Shown piece by piece: positions 37,490 to 50,016 of a stretch of DNA of 64,000 bases. Within the stretch, counting starts at the first letter, position 1, and each line of letters begins with the position of its first letter. Source of the stretch: Candidatus Aminicenantota bacterium (lineage in GTDB: Bacteria > Acidobacteriota > Aminicenantia > Aminicenantales > Aminicenantaceae); NCBI GenBank assembly GCA_016927475.1, contig JAFGMO010000052.1:1-64000 (forward strand), given 5' to 3'. The position numbers and the translations under genes were made by a program. The notes beneath the pieces are model-generated. The model saw nothing but the letters and a program-made list of their open reading frames with translations. It did not search any database and had not been told where the DNA came from.

Positions 37490-37517
37490 ATTATAGGCTG
37501 AGACAATAAATTTTCAA
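37490..37517 (-). promoter_or_regulatory. Sigma-70 promoter of the small peptide-permease operon
   Basis: On the minus strand TTGAAA, 16-bp spacer, perfect TATAAT. The predicted leader is about 84 nt. A dyad, ATAATG-TC-CATTAT (37481-37494), overlaps the -10 and start region and could be an operator. Confidence 0.6.
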
Positions 37518-37581
37518 GACATATGCTGATTGAAATTTTCATCCAACTGTTTTATTCTGAATGGATCAACGGGGATAAGGC

Positions 37582-38694
37582 GTGAATACGGAAACCATAA
37601 CCATCCAGGATCAGGGTTACATGAGAATGGCTTTCGCGCTGGCGGAAAAGGCCAAAGGATGGGCCAGCCCCAATCCATATGTCGGTGCCGTCGTCGTTAA
37701 GAACAACCGCATCGTGGGTTACGGCTACCATGAAAGGCCCGGCCTGCCTCACGCAGAAATCATCGCCCTGGAAAGGGCCGGTTCTCAAGGACGGGGAAGC
37801 ACGCTCTACATAACCCTCGAACCTTGTGTTCACTGGGGAAGAACTCCTCCCTGCATCGACAAGGTTACAGCCGTTTTGCCCCAGCGGGTTGTCATTTCTT
37901 CTCCGGATCCTAATCCGCTCGTCAACGGAAAAGGGATAAAAAGACTTAAAGAAAGCAACATCCCCGTCTCTGTAGGCCTCTTTCGAGAACACAACCAAAT
38001 CCTGAACGAAACATACAATAAATACATCACGCAAAAAATCCCATTCGTCATCCTAAAAGCCGCCGCCAGCCTAGACGGAAAAATCGCCACCAGAAATCAC
38101 TCATCACAATGGATCTCCTCATCCGCAACTCGTGAATACGTCCACCTGCTCAGAGGAGAATATGATGCCTTGATGACCGGCATCAATACCTTGATTCGGG
38201 ACGACCCCCGTCTTTCGGTACGGCATCCCAACTGGTCCCGGAAAAAAATCACCAGGATTTTTGTTGACTCGAAACTCCGCTTTCCTGTTCATGCGAAAAT
38301 TCTGAGCACCCTTTCGAAAGGTCCTATTCTCATTTTCACCCTGCCTTCGGCATCCCGGAAAAAAGCGGAGGAACTGCAAAAAAAAGGGGCTGAGGTTATC
38401 GTCATCCACAGTTCCAAGAAAAACATCCCTTTAAAAGACGTTTTGAAAATCCTGGGGAAACGCGGAATCGCCAGCGTCCTTGTTGAAGGAGGAGCCAATC
38501 TCCTGACTTCATTTTTTGAAAACAGGCTGGCGGATAAAATCTGGCTTTCACTGTCACCCAAACTTATCGGAGGGAACCGAGCTCTCTCTTTCTTCCAAGG
38601 AAAAGGCGCTGCCTTCATCAAGGACTGCCCTCCCTTGAAAAAAAGCCGGTTTTTTCAGATCGAAGACGATATTATATTTGAGGGGTATCTATAA
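37582..38694 (+). CDS. ribD: Bifunctional riboflavin deaminase/reductase
   Basis: 370 residues. Catalyses the second and third steps of riboflavin synthesis. The deaminase domain (about 1-145) has the zinc site HAEIIAL with EPCVHWGRTPPC. The reductase domain (about 150-370) has LKAAASLDGKIA and the VEGGANLLTSF motif. The start is a GTG at 37582 with GGGGA upstream. The only other early candidate, at 37621, would clip the first helix. No FMN riboswitch-like sequence is visible in the preceding 180 bp. The stop overlaps ribE by one base (TAATG). Confidence 0.95.
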   Translation: MNTETITIQDQGYMRMAFALAEKAKGWASPNPYVGAVVVKNNRIVGYGYHERPGLPHAEIIALERAGSQGRGSTLYITLEPCVHWGRTPPCIDKVTAVLPQRVVISSPDPNPLVNGKGIKRLKESNIPVSVGLFREHNQILNETYNKYITQKIPFVILKAAASLDGKIATRNHSSQWISSSATREYVHLLRGEYDALMTGINTLIRDDPRLSVRHPNWSRKKITRIFVDSKLRFPVHAKILSTLSKGPILIFTLPSASRKKAEELQKKGAEVIVIHSSKKNIPLKDVLKILGKRGIASVLVEGGANLLTSFFENRLADKIWLSLSPKLIGGNRALSFFQGKGAAFIKDCPPLKKSRFFQIEDDIIFEGYL

Positions 38695-39293
38695 TGTTTA
38701 CCGGAATCATCAGCCATACGGGAACGTTCTGTTGTTACGCCAAAGGAAAACAACAAATAATCATAGATTCACAAGAAGCAGCCAGGGAAACGGTCATTGG
38801 AGGCAGCCTCTCCGTCAACGGCGTCTGCCTCAGCCTTGTCAGCAAAACCGGCAGCCGGCTCACGTTCGATCTCTCCCGCGAGACATCGGAACGCAGCACT
38901 CTCGGCAGGCTGCAGGCAAGGGAAATTCTCAACCTGGAAAGCCCGCTCACTCTCTCTTCACCTCTAAGCGGACATATGGTAACCGGGCACATCGATTTCA
39001 CAGGAAAAATCCTAATCCTTAAAAAAACACAAAACGGAAAAAGGCTCGGTATTACTTATCCCCCCGAACAAAGGCCATATATCATCCCCAAAGGCTCTGT
39101 GGCCGTCGATGGAATCAGCTTGACCGTAGCCGGACTTACAACGGATTGTTTCGAGGTGGAGCTCATTCCCATCACATTAAAAACCACCAATATAAATGCA
39201 CGCAAAAGGGGTGATTTGGTCAACATCGAATGTGACATGATCGGGAAATATGTGTATAATTATATCTCGAACATAAGAAAGCCATTATCTTAA
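38694..39293 (+). CDS. ribE: Riboflavin synthase alpha chain
   Basis: 199 residues, starting with the family hallmark MFTGII. It has two homologous lumazine-binding barrels: [12 protein letters not shown] with LSRET in the first, [12 protein letters not shown] with IPITLKTTN in the second. Converts two 6,7-dimethyl-8-ribityllumazine molecules to riboflavin. Coupled to ribD. Confidence 0.95.
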   Translation: MFTGIISHTGTFCCYAKGKQQIIIDSQEAARETVIGGSLSVNGVCLSLVSKTGSRLTFDLSRETSERSTLGRLQAREILNLESPLTLSSPLSGHMVTGHIDFTGKILILKKTQNGKRLGITYPPEQRPYIIPKGSVAVDGISLTVAGLTTDCFEVELIPITLKTTNINARKRGDLVNIECDMIGKYVYNYISNIRKPLS

Positions 39294-39315
39294 AACCCTC
39301 AAACAGGATTTCAAT

Positions 39316-40533
39316 ATGAACAAAAAAACAAATACAGTTTCCGTCGAAGAAGCCCTTAAAGCGGTAAAAGAAGGCCGGCTGATTATCATTGTTGATGATG
39401 AAGATCGGGAAAATGAGGGCGACCTCATGGTTGCTGCTGAAAAAGCCACGCCGGACATCATCAATTTTATGGCCAAGCACGGCCGCGGTCTGATTTGCCT
39501 TCCCTTGACAAAAAAAAGGCTGGAAGAGCTTCAATTGCCCCTCATGGTCACCGACAACACCGCCCCGTTTCAAACCGCATTCACCGTATCCATCGATGCT
39601 AAAGAAGGAGTCACCACGGGAATATCCGCACACGACCGGGCTCAAACCGTCCTGGTTGCCATCGATCCTAAAACAAAACCCTCCGACCTTACACGGCCGG
39701 GTCACATATTTCCTCTGCAAGCAAGAGAAGGGGGCGTTCTGGAAAGAGCAGGACAGACTGAAGCCTCCGTCGATCTAACCCGCCTGGCCGGATTGGAGCC
39801 GGCCGCTGTTATCTGTGAGATCATGAATGAAGACGGAACGATGGCCCGCATGCCCGAACTGGAAAAATTTACGGCAACCTATGACATCCCCATTCTGACC
39901 ATCGCTGATTTGATCAAATACCGGATGAAAAACGAGCGGCTCATCAAAAAAATTGAAGAAGCCGTCCTTCCTACAAAATTCGGTCATTTCAAACTGGTGG
40001 TTTTCGAGGACAGCATACACAAGGAAAACCATCTGGCCCTGGTCAAGGGAAAAATCGAAAAAGACAAACCGGTTCTTGTCCGGGCTCATTCTCAATGCCT
40101 TACCGGTGACACCCTCGCTTCCACACGCTGTGACTGCGGAGCCCAGCTGCATGAGGCCATGAAAATCATTGAAAAAGAAGGAATGGGAATTATTCTCTAT
40201 ATTCTCAACCAGGAGGGAAGAGGAATCGGTCTGGTGAACAAAATTAAAGCCTATGCCATGCAGGACAAAGGCGCTGATACCGTTGAAGCCAACACAAAGC
40301 TGGGATTCAAGGCCGATCACAGGGATTACGGGATAGGCGCTCAGATTCTCGCATCATTAGGCGCGACCCAATTAAGGCTGATCACCAACAATCCCCGTAA
40401 GTATATCGGTCTTGCCGGATACGGGCTGAAGATTGTCGAGCGTATCCCCATTGAGATTCCTCCCTGCGAAGACAACATCAAATATCTCAAGACCAAGAAG
40501 GAAAAATTGGGCCACATATTGGAAATGGTCTAA
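39316..40533 (+). CDS. ribBA: Bifunctional DHBP synthase / GTP cyclohydrolase II
   Basis: 405 residues. The N-terminal dihydroxybutanone-phosphate synthase (about 1-205) contains [12 protein letters not shown] and the TRPGHIFPL motif. The C-terminal GTP cyclohydrolase II (about 206-405) contains [18 protein letters not shown], giving the three zinc cysteines, and [11 protein letters not shown]. It feeds both branches of the pathway. Lumazine synthase (ribH) is the only missing step and is not in the window. Confidence 0.96.
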   Translation: MNKKTNTVSVEEALKAVKEGRLIIIVDDEDRENEGDLMVAAEKATPDIINFMAKHGRGLICLPLTKKRLEELQLPLMVTDNTAPFQTAFTVSIDAKEGVTTGISAHDRAQTVLVAIDPKTKPSDLTRPGHIFPLQAREGGVLERAGQTEASVDLTRLAGLEPAAVICEIMNEDGTMARMPELEKFTATYDIPILTIADLIKYRMKNERLIKKIEEAVLPTKFGHFKLVVFEDSIHKENHLALVKGKIEKDKPVLVRAHSQCLTGDTLASTRCDCGAQLHEAMKIIEKEGMGIILYILNQEGRGIGLVNKIKAYAMQDKGADTVEANTKLGFKADHRDYGIGAQILASLGATQLRLITNNPRKYIGLAGYGLKIVERIPIEIPPCEDNIKYLKTKKEKLGHILEMV

Positions 40534-40536
40534 ACA

Positions 40537-41010
40537 TCAAAGGATTTTTCTTGGTTCAGGGCGATTTTCTTTTTTTGATTCCAAGATAAAAGTCACCGGA
40601 CCGTCATTGGTGAGGCTCACATCCATCATCGCCCCGAAAACTCCGGTCTTCACCTTCAAACCGAACTGCTGCAGCCGTTCGACGAACCGGCCAAAAAGAA
40701 GCTCAGCCCGTCCGGGTTCTTCCGCTCCATCGAAACTGGGCCGTCTTCCTTTTCGGACTGATGCCGCCAGTGTGAATTGAGATACGGCCAATACCTCACC
40801 GCCGATATCCAAAAGAGATAAGTTCATCTTATTCTCTTCATCGGGAAAAATGCGCAGTTCGGACACTTTTCTGGCCAAATAAAGCACATTTCCCTCTTCA
40901 TCCCCTTTCTCTATCCCTACCAGCAAACAAACTCCCTTTTGAATCTGCGCTTTTGTTGTGCCTTCCACATCAACCTTGGCTTGCTTCACCCGCTGCAAAA
41001 CAATCTTCAA
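40537..41010 (-). CDS. dtd: D-aminoacyl-tRNA deacylase
   Basis: 157 residues. Removes D-amino acids (and glycine from tRNA-Ala) mischarged on tRNA. It has both active-site signatures: [17 protein letters not shown], and NDGPVT, the Gly-cisPro motif that gives chiral selectivity. It overlaps murJ by 4 bp and converges on ribBA with a 3-bp gap. Confidence 0.96.
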   Translation of the reverse strand: MKIVLQRVKQAKVDVEGTTKAQIQKGVCLLVGIEKGDEEGNVLYLARKVSELRIFPDEENKMNLSLLDIGGEVLAVSQFTLAASVRKGRRPSFDGAEEPGRAELLFGRFVERLQQFGLKVKTGVFGAMMDVSLTNDGPVTFILESKKENRPEPRKIL

Positions 41011-42602
41011 TTTTTTCTCCCGTTCAAGGATCTTTTTCTCATAGACAACAATGTTTTCGCGTTTTTCAGGTCCTCCCGGTTCATGACCAAACTGATCAAG
41101 AGATAAACCATCGTTCCCAGCGCTACGGCTGAAACCAGAATAGCGAGCTTGCCCAGAAATTCTTGAGACTGAAAATCAAACATCCTCATGAAAAAAAAGA
41201 TGATGACACCCATAACTCCGGCCGAAAATAAAGATTTGATAAAAGTGTAAATCACCCCTTTTTTGTTTATCCTGCCTACTTTTTTTCCAACAAAAATAAA
41301 AAGAATAAAAAAATTCATCACTGATGACAGGGAAAAAGCCAGGGCGATTCCGCTCACACGCATGGACCCCATAAGAAGCAAGGACAATCCTATATAGACA
41401 GCCATCGTCAGCGAGGCCACTACAACGGGTGTTTTGATGTCTTTGAAAGCATAAAAAGCCGGGGTCAAGATTTTCACTCCGGAGACAAAAGGAAGGCTCA
41501 AGGCAAAGAAAAACAGGCATGACGATGTCATGGCCGTGGACTCCGTGTTAAACTCCCCTCTCTGGAAAAGGACCTGAATGATGGGTTGGTTGAGAACAAG
41601 CAGTCCGGCCATGGCCGGAAGGGAAATAAAAAAAATGGATTTGAAAGAAAAAACGAGGGTTTTTTTCATCCCCGTAAAATCAAGGCGGGCTGCCTGTGAG
41701 GAGAATGTCGGGAGAAGGGCAATGGATAAGGCTATCGAAAAAATTCCCAGTGTCAACTCATGGACTCGCGATGAAAAGTAGAGAGAAGCGACACTCCCTT
41801 CTTCCAAAAGCGTCGCAATTACCCGGCTCAAGGCAAAATTAATCTGGGCCACTCCGGCTCCAAAAATGCCGGGCACCATTAGACGGGCCACTTTTCTCAC
41901 GGCCGGATGGGTAAAAGACAACCCGAAACGGAAGCTCATTCCGGAACGCCACAAAAAAGGGATCTGAAAACCAAGCTGACATATTCCCCCAAGGACCACG
42001 CCCGCAGCAAAAGCAAAGGCGGGCTCTTTGGTCCTTGGAGCCAAAAGCAAAGCCGAACCGATAATGGCAAGATTGAACAGCACGGGAGTGAAGGCCGGTA
42101 CAAAAAATTTACGGAATGAGTTCAAAATGGCCATGGCCAAAGCCGCCAAACTTACAAGCATCATGTAAGGAAACATGATGCGTGTCAGAACAACGGTCAA
42201 TTCCACCTTTCCGGCCGTTCTTCCAAAACCCATGGCGAAAACCTTGACAATAAGAGGTGCGGCCAAAATCCCCAACAGTGTCAGCGAAGCCATGATGACC
42301 GTTAAGTCATAGAAAAACATATTGGCGAACTTCCAAATTTTATCCTTCGTTTCCTCATTTTTCATGCTGGTAAAAACCGGGATAAAGGCAGCCGTCATGG
42401 CTCCTTCTCCCGTCAAACGCCGGAGAAAATTGGGAATGATAAAAGCAAAAGCGAAGGCATCCGACGACAATCCCGTTCCCAGAAAAAAGGCCTGCAAAAG
42501 ATCGCGAACATATCCCAGAATACGGCTGAGCAGGGTGGGACCGGAAACCGCAAGAGTCGACCGGAGCAATGCCTGGTGGGAGTCTTCGTTTTCCATAACC
42601 AT
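41007..42602 (-). CDS. murJ: Lipid II flippase MurJ
   Basis: About 531 residues with about 14 membrane helices, MATE/MVF fold. The family motif [17 protein letters not shown] lies near the N-terminus, followed by [24 protein letters not shown]. Moves lipid-linked peptidoglycan precursor across the inner membrane. The ATG at 42602 (or 42596) is preferred to an upstream TTG at 42623. It is divergent from rpsT and translationally coupled to dtd. Confidence 0.95.
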   Translation of the reverse strand: MVMENEDSHQALLRSTLAVSGPTLLSRILGYVRDLLQAFFLGTGLSSDAFAFAFIIPNFLRRLTGEGAMTAAFIPVFTSMKNEETKDKIWKFANMFFYDLTVIMASLTLLGILAAPLIVKVFAMGFGRTAGKVELTVVLTRIMFPYMMLVSLAALAMAILNSFRKFFVPAFTPVLFNLAIIGSALLLAPRTKEPAFAFAAGVVLGGICQLGFQIPFLWRSGMSFRFGLSFTHPAVRKVARLMVPGIFGAGVAQINFALSRVIATLLEEGSVASLYFSSRVHELTLGIFSIALSIALLPTFSSQAARLDFTGMKKTLVFSFKSIFFISLPAMAGLLVLNQPIIQVLFQRGEFNTESTAMTSSCLFFFALSLPFVSGVKILTPAFYAFKDIKTPVVVASLTMAVYIGLSLLLMGSMRVSGIALAFSLSSVMNFFILFIFVGKKVGRINKKGVIYTFIKSLFSAGVMGVIIFFFMRMFDFQSQEFLGKLAILVSAVALGTMVYLLISLVMNREDLKNAKTLLSMRKRSLNGRKN

Positions 42603-42675
42603 TTGCCTGTTTTTCAACCTCAAGTTCTCACAAAATCGCCTAAAATGCCGCCCATCTTTTCACCGACAAGAGCGG

Positions 42676-42704
42676 TTGACTTTAGAATAAAGATATCTTA
42701 TCAT
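42676..42704 (+). promoter_or_regulatory. Sigma-70 promoter of rpsT
   Basis: TTGACT, 17-bp spacer, TATCAT. The predicted leader is about 17 nt and contains the AAGGAG ribosome site of rpsT. Confidence 0.65.
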
Positions 42705-42728
42705 ACAACATCCTATAAGGAGATAAAA

Positions 42729-43007
42729 ATGGCCAATCACAAATCAGCAATTCAGCAGTGGAGAACAAGCCTGCGCAGAAGAGCCAACAATAAAAAAGCC
42801 ATGTCCCTGCTCCGGACAGAGATCAAAAAATTGAGAGCGGCCATTGCGGAAAAGGACAAAGATAAAACCAAAGAGCTTCTCCCGCGGACATTCTCCCTCA
42901 TTGACCGATCCGTAAAAAAAGGCGCCATCCACAAAAGCACGGGAAACAGATACAAATCAAGACTTGCCAGCCAGGTCGAGGTTTTAATCTCAGCTTCGTC
43001 TAAGTAA
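42729..43007 (+). CDS. rpsT: 30S ribosomal protein S20
   Basis: 92 residues, Lys/Arg/Ala rich: MANHKSAIQQWRTSLRRRAN, with later KKGAIHKSTGNRYKSRL. The start at 42729 is set by the AAGGAGATAAAA ribosome site; longer in-frame extensions overlap murJ and are not coding. The 3' end overlaps the convergent holA by 8 bp. Confidence 0.96.
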   Translation: MANHKSAIQQWRTSLRRRANNKKAMSLLRTEIKKLRAAIAEKDKDKTKELLPRTFSLIDRSVKKGAIHKSTGNRYKSRLASQVEVLISASSK

Positions 43008-44073
43008 TAAAATTTCCGGTTCTTTTTCTACTGTAATCAGAGAGGAACTTTTCCAGAAGCGGTTGGGGGGGAGAATCGGATGTTTTGATTTTTTGGTCAA
43101 TCTCCGCCAATCTTTTCAGAAACCATTTCAGATCTCTGAATGTTGTTCCCTCAATAAGAGAAAAAAATGTTCTGAATTTTGTGTTATACCAGCTTCCGTA
43201 GCTTTCCCTGATTTGGGGCTTTAAAACACTGAAGATTTCCTTTTTGTCCTTCCGGCCATCACGAAGCCACAACTTAGCACATAATAAATCCCGGAAAAAA
43301 CCGGCAAAAATCCCCACGACATTCTCGGGTGAGATATTTTCCTTTTTTAATAGTTTGTCCAGAACATGAATCCCTTGTTGGAAATCGTTTTTCTCCAAAC
43401 AGTCAAAAATCTCCCAGTATACGAACGTCTTTGCCCACCCTGAAACCTGGTTGACATCGTCCAATTCCACCGTTTTTCTGTCACCGATGAAAGTGACAAC
43501 CTTTTCGATTTCTTTATCGAGATGTCCGAGCGTGTTTCCGGCCAGCTCCTCTAATCTCATCCGGGCGTCCCGGGTAATATCTTTTCGCAAGGAAAAAAAC
43601 TTGTGCTTGATCCACAGGTCAAGTTCCCTTCTTTTCAGCGGATTTACAGAAAGGATACGAACTTTAGATTTCGGAAGGGAGTTCAGGAACACGGCAAAAT
43701 GATGTTTTTTCGGCATCTTCCCCGGAAAAAAAATGATCATCACTGTTTTTTCCAATGGAGAGCTTAAATACGTTTTTAAGGCATCTTCCTCCGCCGGAGC
43801 CAGGCGCATGTCATTTTCCGGGGGAATTTCAACGACAATAATCCGCCACGGAGAAAAAAAGAAGGGAAGATTTCTTAACGAATCAATAACCGCCATCCAT
43901 CCCTTTTCCCTCTGTTTGTATCTTTCAACATTGAGGTCCTCATTAGGCTGGATGAGACTCTGTTTCAGCTCATCGATAAACTGGGCAGCTAAAAAAGTTT
44001 CTTCACCGTGGAGAAAATAGCAGGGATATACGTTATCTTGATGGATGTCTTCATTCAATAAAAAAACATGCAT
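43000..44073 (-). CDS. holA: DNA polymerase III delta subunit
   Basis: 357 residues. Clamp-loader subunit that opens the beta clamp. It has the typical weakly conserved sequence: YFLHGEETFLAAQFIDEL at the N-terminus, FFPGKMPKKH, LDLWIKHKF, and the central LAGNTLGHLDKEIEKV segment. Position between lptE and rpsT is the classic order. It lies 3 bp after lptE. Confidence 0.9.
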   Translation of the reverse strand: MHVFLLNEDIHQDNVYPCYFLHGEETFLAAQFIDELKQSLIQPNEDLNVERYKQREKGWMAVIDSLRNLPFFFSPWRIIVVEIPPENDMRLAPAEEDALKTYLSSPLEKTVMIIFFPGKMPKKHHFAVFLNSLPKSKVRILSVNPLKRRELDLWIKHKFFSLRKDITRDARMRLEELAGNTLGHLDKEIEKVVTFIGDRKTVELDDVNQVSGWAKTFVYWEIFDCLEKNDFQQGIHVLDKLLKKENISPENVVGIFAGFFRDLLCAKLWLRDGRKDKKEIFSVLKPQIRESYGSWYNTKFRTFFSLIEGTTFRDLKWFLKRLAEIDQKIKTSDSPPQPLLEKFLSDYSRKRTGNFIT

Positions 44074-44076
44074 GTC

Positions 44077-44607
44077 TCAGAAACCTTCCAGTATGGTAAT
44101 GATCAAGCTTCGGGCATATTTTACGGCGATATTGTCAATGGCTTCCATTTCAACGGATTCAAAATCCGTCCCCTCGGGAACTTCATATTCCGTTTGATAA
44201 GGGAAATAGGGATTACTGAAGATAATTCTATTATTCACCATATCACGTAAAGTGATTTTTGTGATGATCGTGATTTTATACCGGTCAGCTGTCGCCTCCC
44301 CGGAATAGCCGATAGGCGTGGCTTGGAACGCCACGATCTCGCCTGTCAGGACCGCATCCGCCGATTGAATGTCTCCGATAGACTCAACGTTTCCCCGGGC
44401 GACCACTTCATCAATAACACTCTGGGTCAGCTTCAGGTCAAGCTGGTAACGGGTTGTATTGTTCTTGAACATGGGGACATAGATTTTATTGATATGAGAG
44501 GGGAGAAAGCTTCCTGTCCCCCTTAAATGATAACCGCAACAGATCAAACACAAACTTAAAAACCCTGAACAAAAGAGTCTTTTTTTTGTTCTCTTATCCA
44601 TAAACAT
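44077..44607 (-). CDS. lptE: LPS-assembly lipoprotein LptE
   Basis: 176 residues. Signal peptide with lipobox LICC (lipidated C24), then the characteristic CGYHLRGTG start of mature LptE. The rest has the alternating-strand pattern of the family (IYVPMFKNNTTRYQLD). It plugs the LptD outer-membrane channel; lptD is not in the window. Coupled with holA as in many diderms. Confidence 0.92.
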   Translation of the reverse strand: MFMDKRTKKRLFCSGFLSLCLICCGYHLRGTGSFLPSHINKIYVPMFKNNTTRYQLDLKLTQSVIDEVVARGNVESIGDIQSADAVLTGEIVAFQATPIGYSGEATADRYKITIITKITLRDMVNNRIIFSNPYFPYQTEYEVPEGTDFESVEMEAIDNIAVKYARSLIITILEGF

Positions 44608-44732
44608 GCCGCCTTTCAGGCCATGTCACTCCGTTGGAAGCCCGGATAACATAGAAAATCTTAGGTTCACCGGGAATAAAAGTCAAGAAAGACAATCTTA
44701 GCCCTGTTCTAACCTTAAGCTGTAAAGAAAAT

Positions 44733-44761
44733 TTGACAAATACACGTTTTTATTTTATTTA
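44733..44761 (+). promoter_or_regulatory. Promoter of the DUF948-YtxH pair
   Basis: Perfect TTGACA, 17-bp spacer, TATTTA. The predicted start is about 3 nt before the ATG at 44771, and no Shine-Dalgarno site is visible. This suggests a second near-leaderless transcript. Confidence 0.45.
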
Positions 44762-44770
44762 TTGAATACA

Positions 44771-45142
44771 ATGTCGCTAACCTTAAATCAATTTTTGCTG
44801 CTTGTTATCGCCTTTGTTTTGGTTGTGGCGGTAACATTTTTCATCACTCTTTTTATTCAGCTTCGCAAAACAGCAAAAGAAGGGGAAAAAACGCTTAGGG
44901 AAATCAGAGACCTCGTCAAAAACCTTAAAGAGACCGATCTGAAAGTCAACGCAAAAATCGAAGAATTTGGAGAAACGATGCAAGCGGCAAAAAATTCCGT
45001 ACTTCGTTTCTCAGACCTTACCTGGGTCTTATCATCAAGGATTCTCAAACCAACATCGAAATATTGGCCATTCGTTTGGCCTGCGCTGCGTTTGGGTTGG
45101 CGCATTCTGAAAAAAAGAAAGGAGAACAAAAATGGCAAGTAA
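44771..45142 (+). CDS. DUF948 (YtxG-like) membrane protein
   Basis: 123 residues. One N-terminal membrane helix (FLLLVIAFVLVVAVTFFITL) is followed by a coiled-coil region with many Lys/Glu, then a basic C-terminus (ILKKRKENK). DUF948 proteins commonly pair with YtxH proteins, as here. Function is unknown in all lineages; a general-stress role is reported for the Bacillus pair. It overlaps the next gene by 11 bp. Confidence 0.75.
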   Translation: MSLTLNQFLLLVIAFVLVVAVTFFITLFIQLRKTAKEGEKTLREIRDLVKNLKETDLKVNAKIEEFGETMQAAKNSVLRFSDLTWVLSSRILKPTSKYWPFVWPALRLGWRILKKRKENKNGK

Positions 45143-45449
45143 CGGATCAGGAGCGGTAGAAGTCACGCTGTCTTTTCTGCTGGGAGCGGCAACCGGTTTT
45201 ATACTCGGCGTTCTTCTTGCCCCCGCCAGTGGAGAAGAAACGCGCAAAAAAATCCAAGAAAAAGCGGCCGAAGTAGGAACAAGCGCTAGGGAAGGGTACG
45301 AAAAAATTGCCAAAGAAGCTGAAAAAGGCATTAAAGTCGTTAAAGAAAAAACTCATGAGGGAATTGACTCCATAAAAGAATTCGTTGAAAAGAAAAAAGA
45401 AGAAATCGGTAAAAAACCCGCTGCACCTTTTGACAAAGAAACAAAGTAG
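45132..45449 (+). CDS. YtxH domain protein
   Basis: 105 residues. Glycine-rich membrane helix (FLLGAATGFILGVLLAPASG) with the LAPxSGEETR hallmark, then a long Lys/Glu/Ala helix. AAAGGAGAAC ribosome site inside the end of the DUF948 gene. Probably a membrane-anchored helical stress protein. Confidence 0.85.
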   Translation: MASNGSGAVEVTLSFLLGAATGFILGVLLAPASGEETRKKIQEKAAEVGTSAREGYEKIAKEAEKGIKVVKEKTHEGIDSIKEFVEKKKEEIGKKPAAPFDKETK

Positions 45450-48418
<2,969 letters not shown>

Positions 48419-48420
<2 letters not shown>

Positions 48421-48674
48421 CCTTTATTCATAAATTTGGCCGATACCAACAGATAATTTCAATAGCATGTATCATTTAATGGTATTATTAGGCAAAATTG
48501 ATAATGAAACATTTTCAACGATCAATAATAAGAAAATATCGGCCAAATTCACCCTATAGGCGAGCCGATCTTTTCGCATCTGCTTCGTTGCGATGGACTC
48601 GCGGTGAACCAGCACAGCTTCGTCCATCGACGCCTCACAGCTGCGGCAAGCTTGGCTCGTGAATAATAAAGGTT
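48419..48674 (-). repeat. Full-length dispersed repeat, 256 bp (copy E)
   Basis: Same orientation as copy C. Tips AACCTTTATTCA (48419-48430) and TGAATAATAAAGGTT (48660-48674). The apical stem of the cassette is CGATGGAC (48591-48598) with GTCCATCG (48622-48629), again perfect and again different from copies B and C. It begins within the stop codon of the mutase gene and fills the gap before the amidohydrolase gene. Confidence 0.9.
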
Positions 48675-48711
48675 TCTTGACAAGATGACGGGGCAATTTT
48701 ATCATAAGACC

Positions 48712-50016
48712 ATGAAAAAGAGGGTGTTTCGAAAATCTTTTATTCTTCTTCTGTTCATTATGGGAACTGTTCTTTCCGGTTTCTCCGTAGACAAAAAAAC
48801 AGCGTTTCGCATCGAAAGGGCTATTTCAGAAAATCTGCAGGAAATCATACGCCTCCGCAGATTCATTCATATGAATCCAGAATTGAGCAACAGGGAATTT
48901 CAAACCGCCCGCGCCGTTGCCGCCAAACTTATGTCTCTGGAACTGGAAGTGAAGACCGGCGTGGCAAAAACGGGTGTCGTCGCTCTTTTACGAGGCGAAC
49001 AGCCCGGTTTCACCGTGGCCATAAGAGCCGACATGGACGCTTTGCCCATTCAAGAAATGACCAGCGTCCCTTTCAAATCCCTGAATCCGGGCGTTATGCA
49101 TGCTTGCGGACATGACGTCCATACAGCCATCGGTGTGGGGACGGCTGTTGTGTTGAACACGCTGAAAGATAGAATACACGGAAGCGTCAAGTTTATTTTT
49201 CAGCCGGCCGAAGAAGGGGCTCCCTTCGGCGAGGAAGGCGGCGCTGATTTAATGATCAAGGAAGGAGTTCTGGAAAATCCTTCCGTAGGTGCCATTTTTG
49301 GGCTTCACGTCTGGCCACAACCTCTGGGAAATGTCTATTTTTCCCCCGGATCGATCATGGCCAGTTCCGACTGGTTTCGTGTTGCCATAAAAGGAAAAAG
49401 CGCCCATGGCGCCCGCCCCCATGAGGGAAAAGATGCCATTGCCATCGCCGCCCAGACCATTGTCAGCCTTCAATCTATTATCAGCCGAAGTATCAATCCA
49501 ACCGATCCCGCTGTTCTGACGATAGGCAAAATTTACGGGGGAACCAAGTCCAATATCATCGCCGATGAGGTCACATTCGAAGGAACAGTCAGGACTTTTA
49601 ATGAGATAACGCGCAACAGAATTCGTACCATGATGGAGGATATTATCAGGGGAACAACCCAATCTTTTCGAATGAACTACACGTTCGAATACACGATGGG
49701 CTCTCCCTCGGTTTATAATCATCCGGAACTGGCAAAGATCATGAGTCCGACTCTGGAAAAGCTCCTCGGGAGACAGCACGTGAAAAGCCTTGCCCCCCAG
49801 ATGGTTGCGGAAGATTTTGCCTATTATTGCCGTAAAATTCCCGGTTTCTTTTTGCTGCTGGGTGTTAAAAGCCCCCAGATCGATAGGATGGCTCCCCTTC
49901 ACAGCCCCTATTTCATTCCCGACGAAAGCTGCATCCCCCTTGGGATCAAGGTCATGTGTCACTTGATCCTGGATTGCCTGGAAAAACAAAAACTTCTCGA
50001 AGAAAATCCTTTTTGA
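48712..50016 (+). CDS. Exported M20-family amidohydrolase
   Basis: 434 residues from the ATG at 48712, which starts directly with a Sec signal (KRVFRKSFILLLFIMGT). The M20D (hippuricase/IAA-amino acid hydrolase) pattern follows: RRFIHMNPELSNREF, ADMDALPIQE, the metal-binding MHACGHDVHTA, PAEEGAPFGEEGG and GLHVWP. Zn-dependent removal of an acyl group from an amino acid is the family reaction. Periplasmic location is inferred from the signal. An in-frame ATG nine codons earlier is possible. Confidence 0.88.
   Translation: MKKRVFRKSFILLLFIMGTVLSGFSVDKKTAFRIERAISENLQEIIRLRRFIHMNPELSNREFQTARAVAAKLMSLELEVKTGVAKTGVVALLRGEQPGFTVAIRADMDALPIQEMTSVPFKSLNPGVMHACGHDVHTAIGVGTAVVLNTLKDRIHGSVKFIFQPAEEGAPFGEEGGADLMIKEGVLENPSVGAIFGLHVWPQPLGNVYFSPGSIMASSDWFRVAIKGKSAHGARPHEGKDAIAIAAQTIVSLQSIISRSINPTDPAVLTIGKIYGGTKSNIIADEVTFEGTVRTFNEITRNRIRTMMEDIIRGTTQSFRMNYTFEYTMGSPSVYNHPELAKIMSPTLEKLLGRQHVKSLAPQMVAEDFAYYCRKIPGFFLLLGVKSPQIDRMAPLHSPYFIPDESCIPLGIKVMCHLILDCLEKQKLLEENPF

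Noticed and set aside
37400..37581. FMN riboswitch before ribD
   Set aside because: None of the conserved RFN-element sequence blocks could be found; only an AT-rich region with the promoter of the divergent permease operon.
48472..48705. Short frames inside the repeat copies (for example 48472-48705 and 21598-21792, minus strand)
   Set aside because: Copies B and E encode different peptides at matching places and the frames are not kept among copies, so the element is not protein coding.
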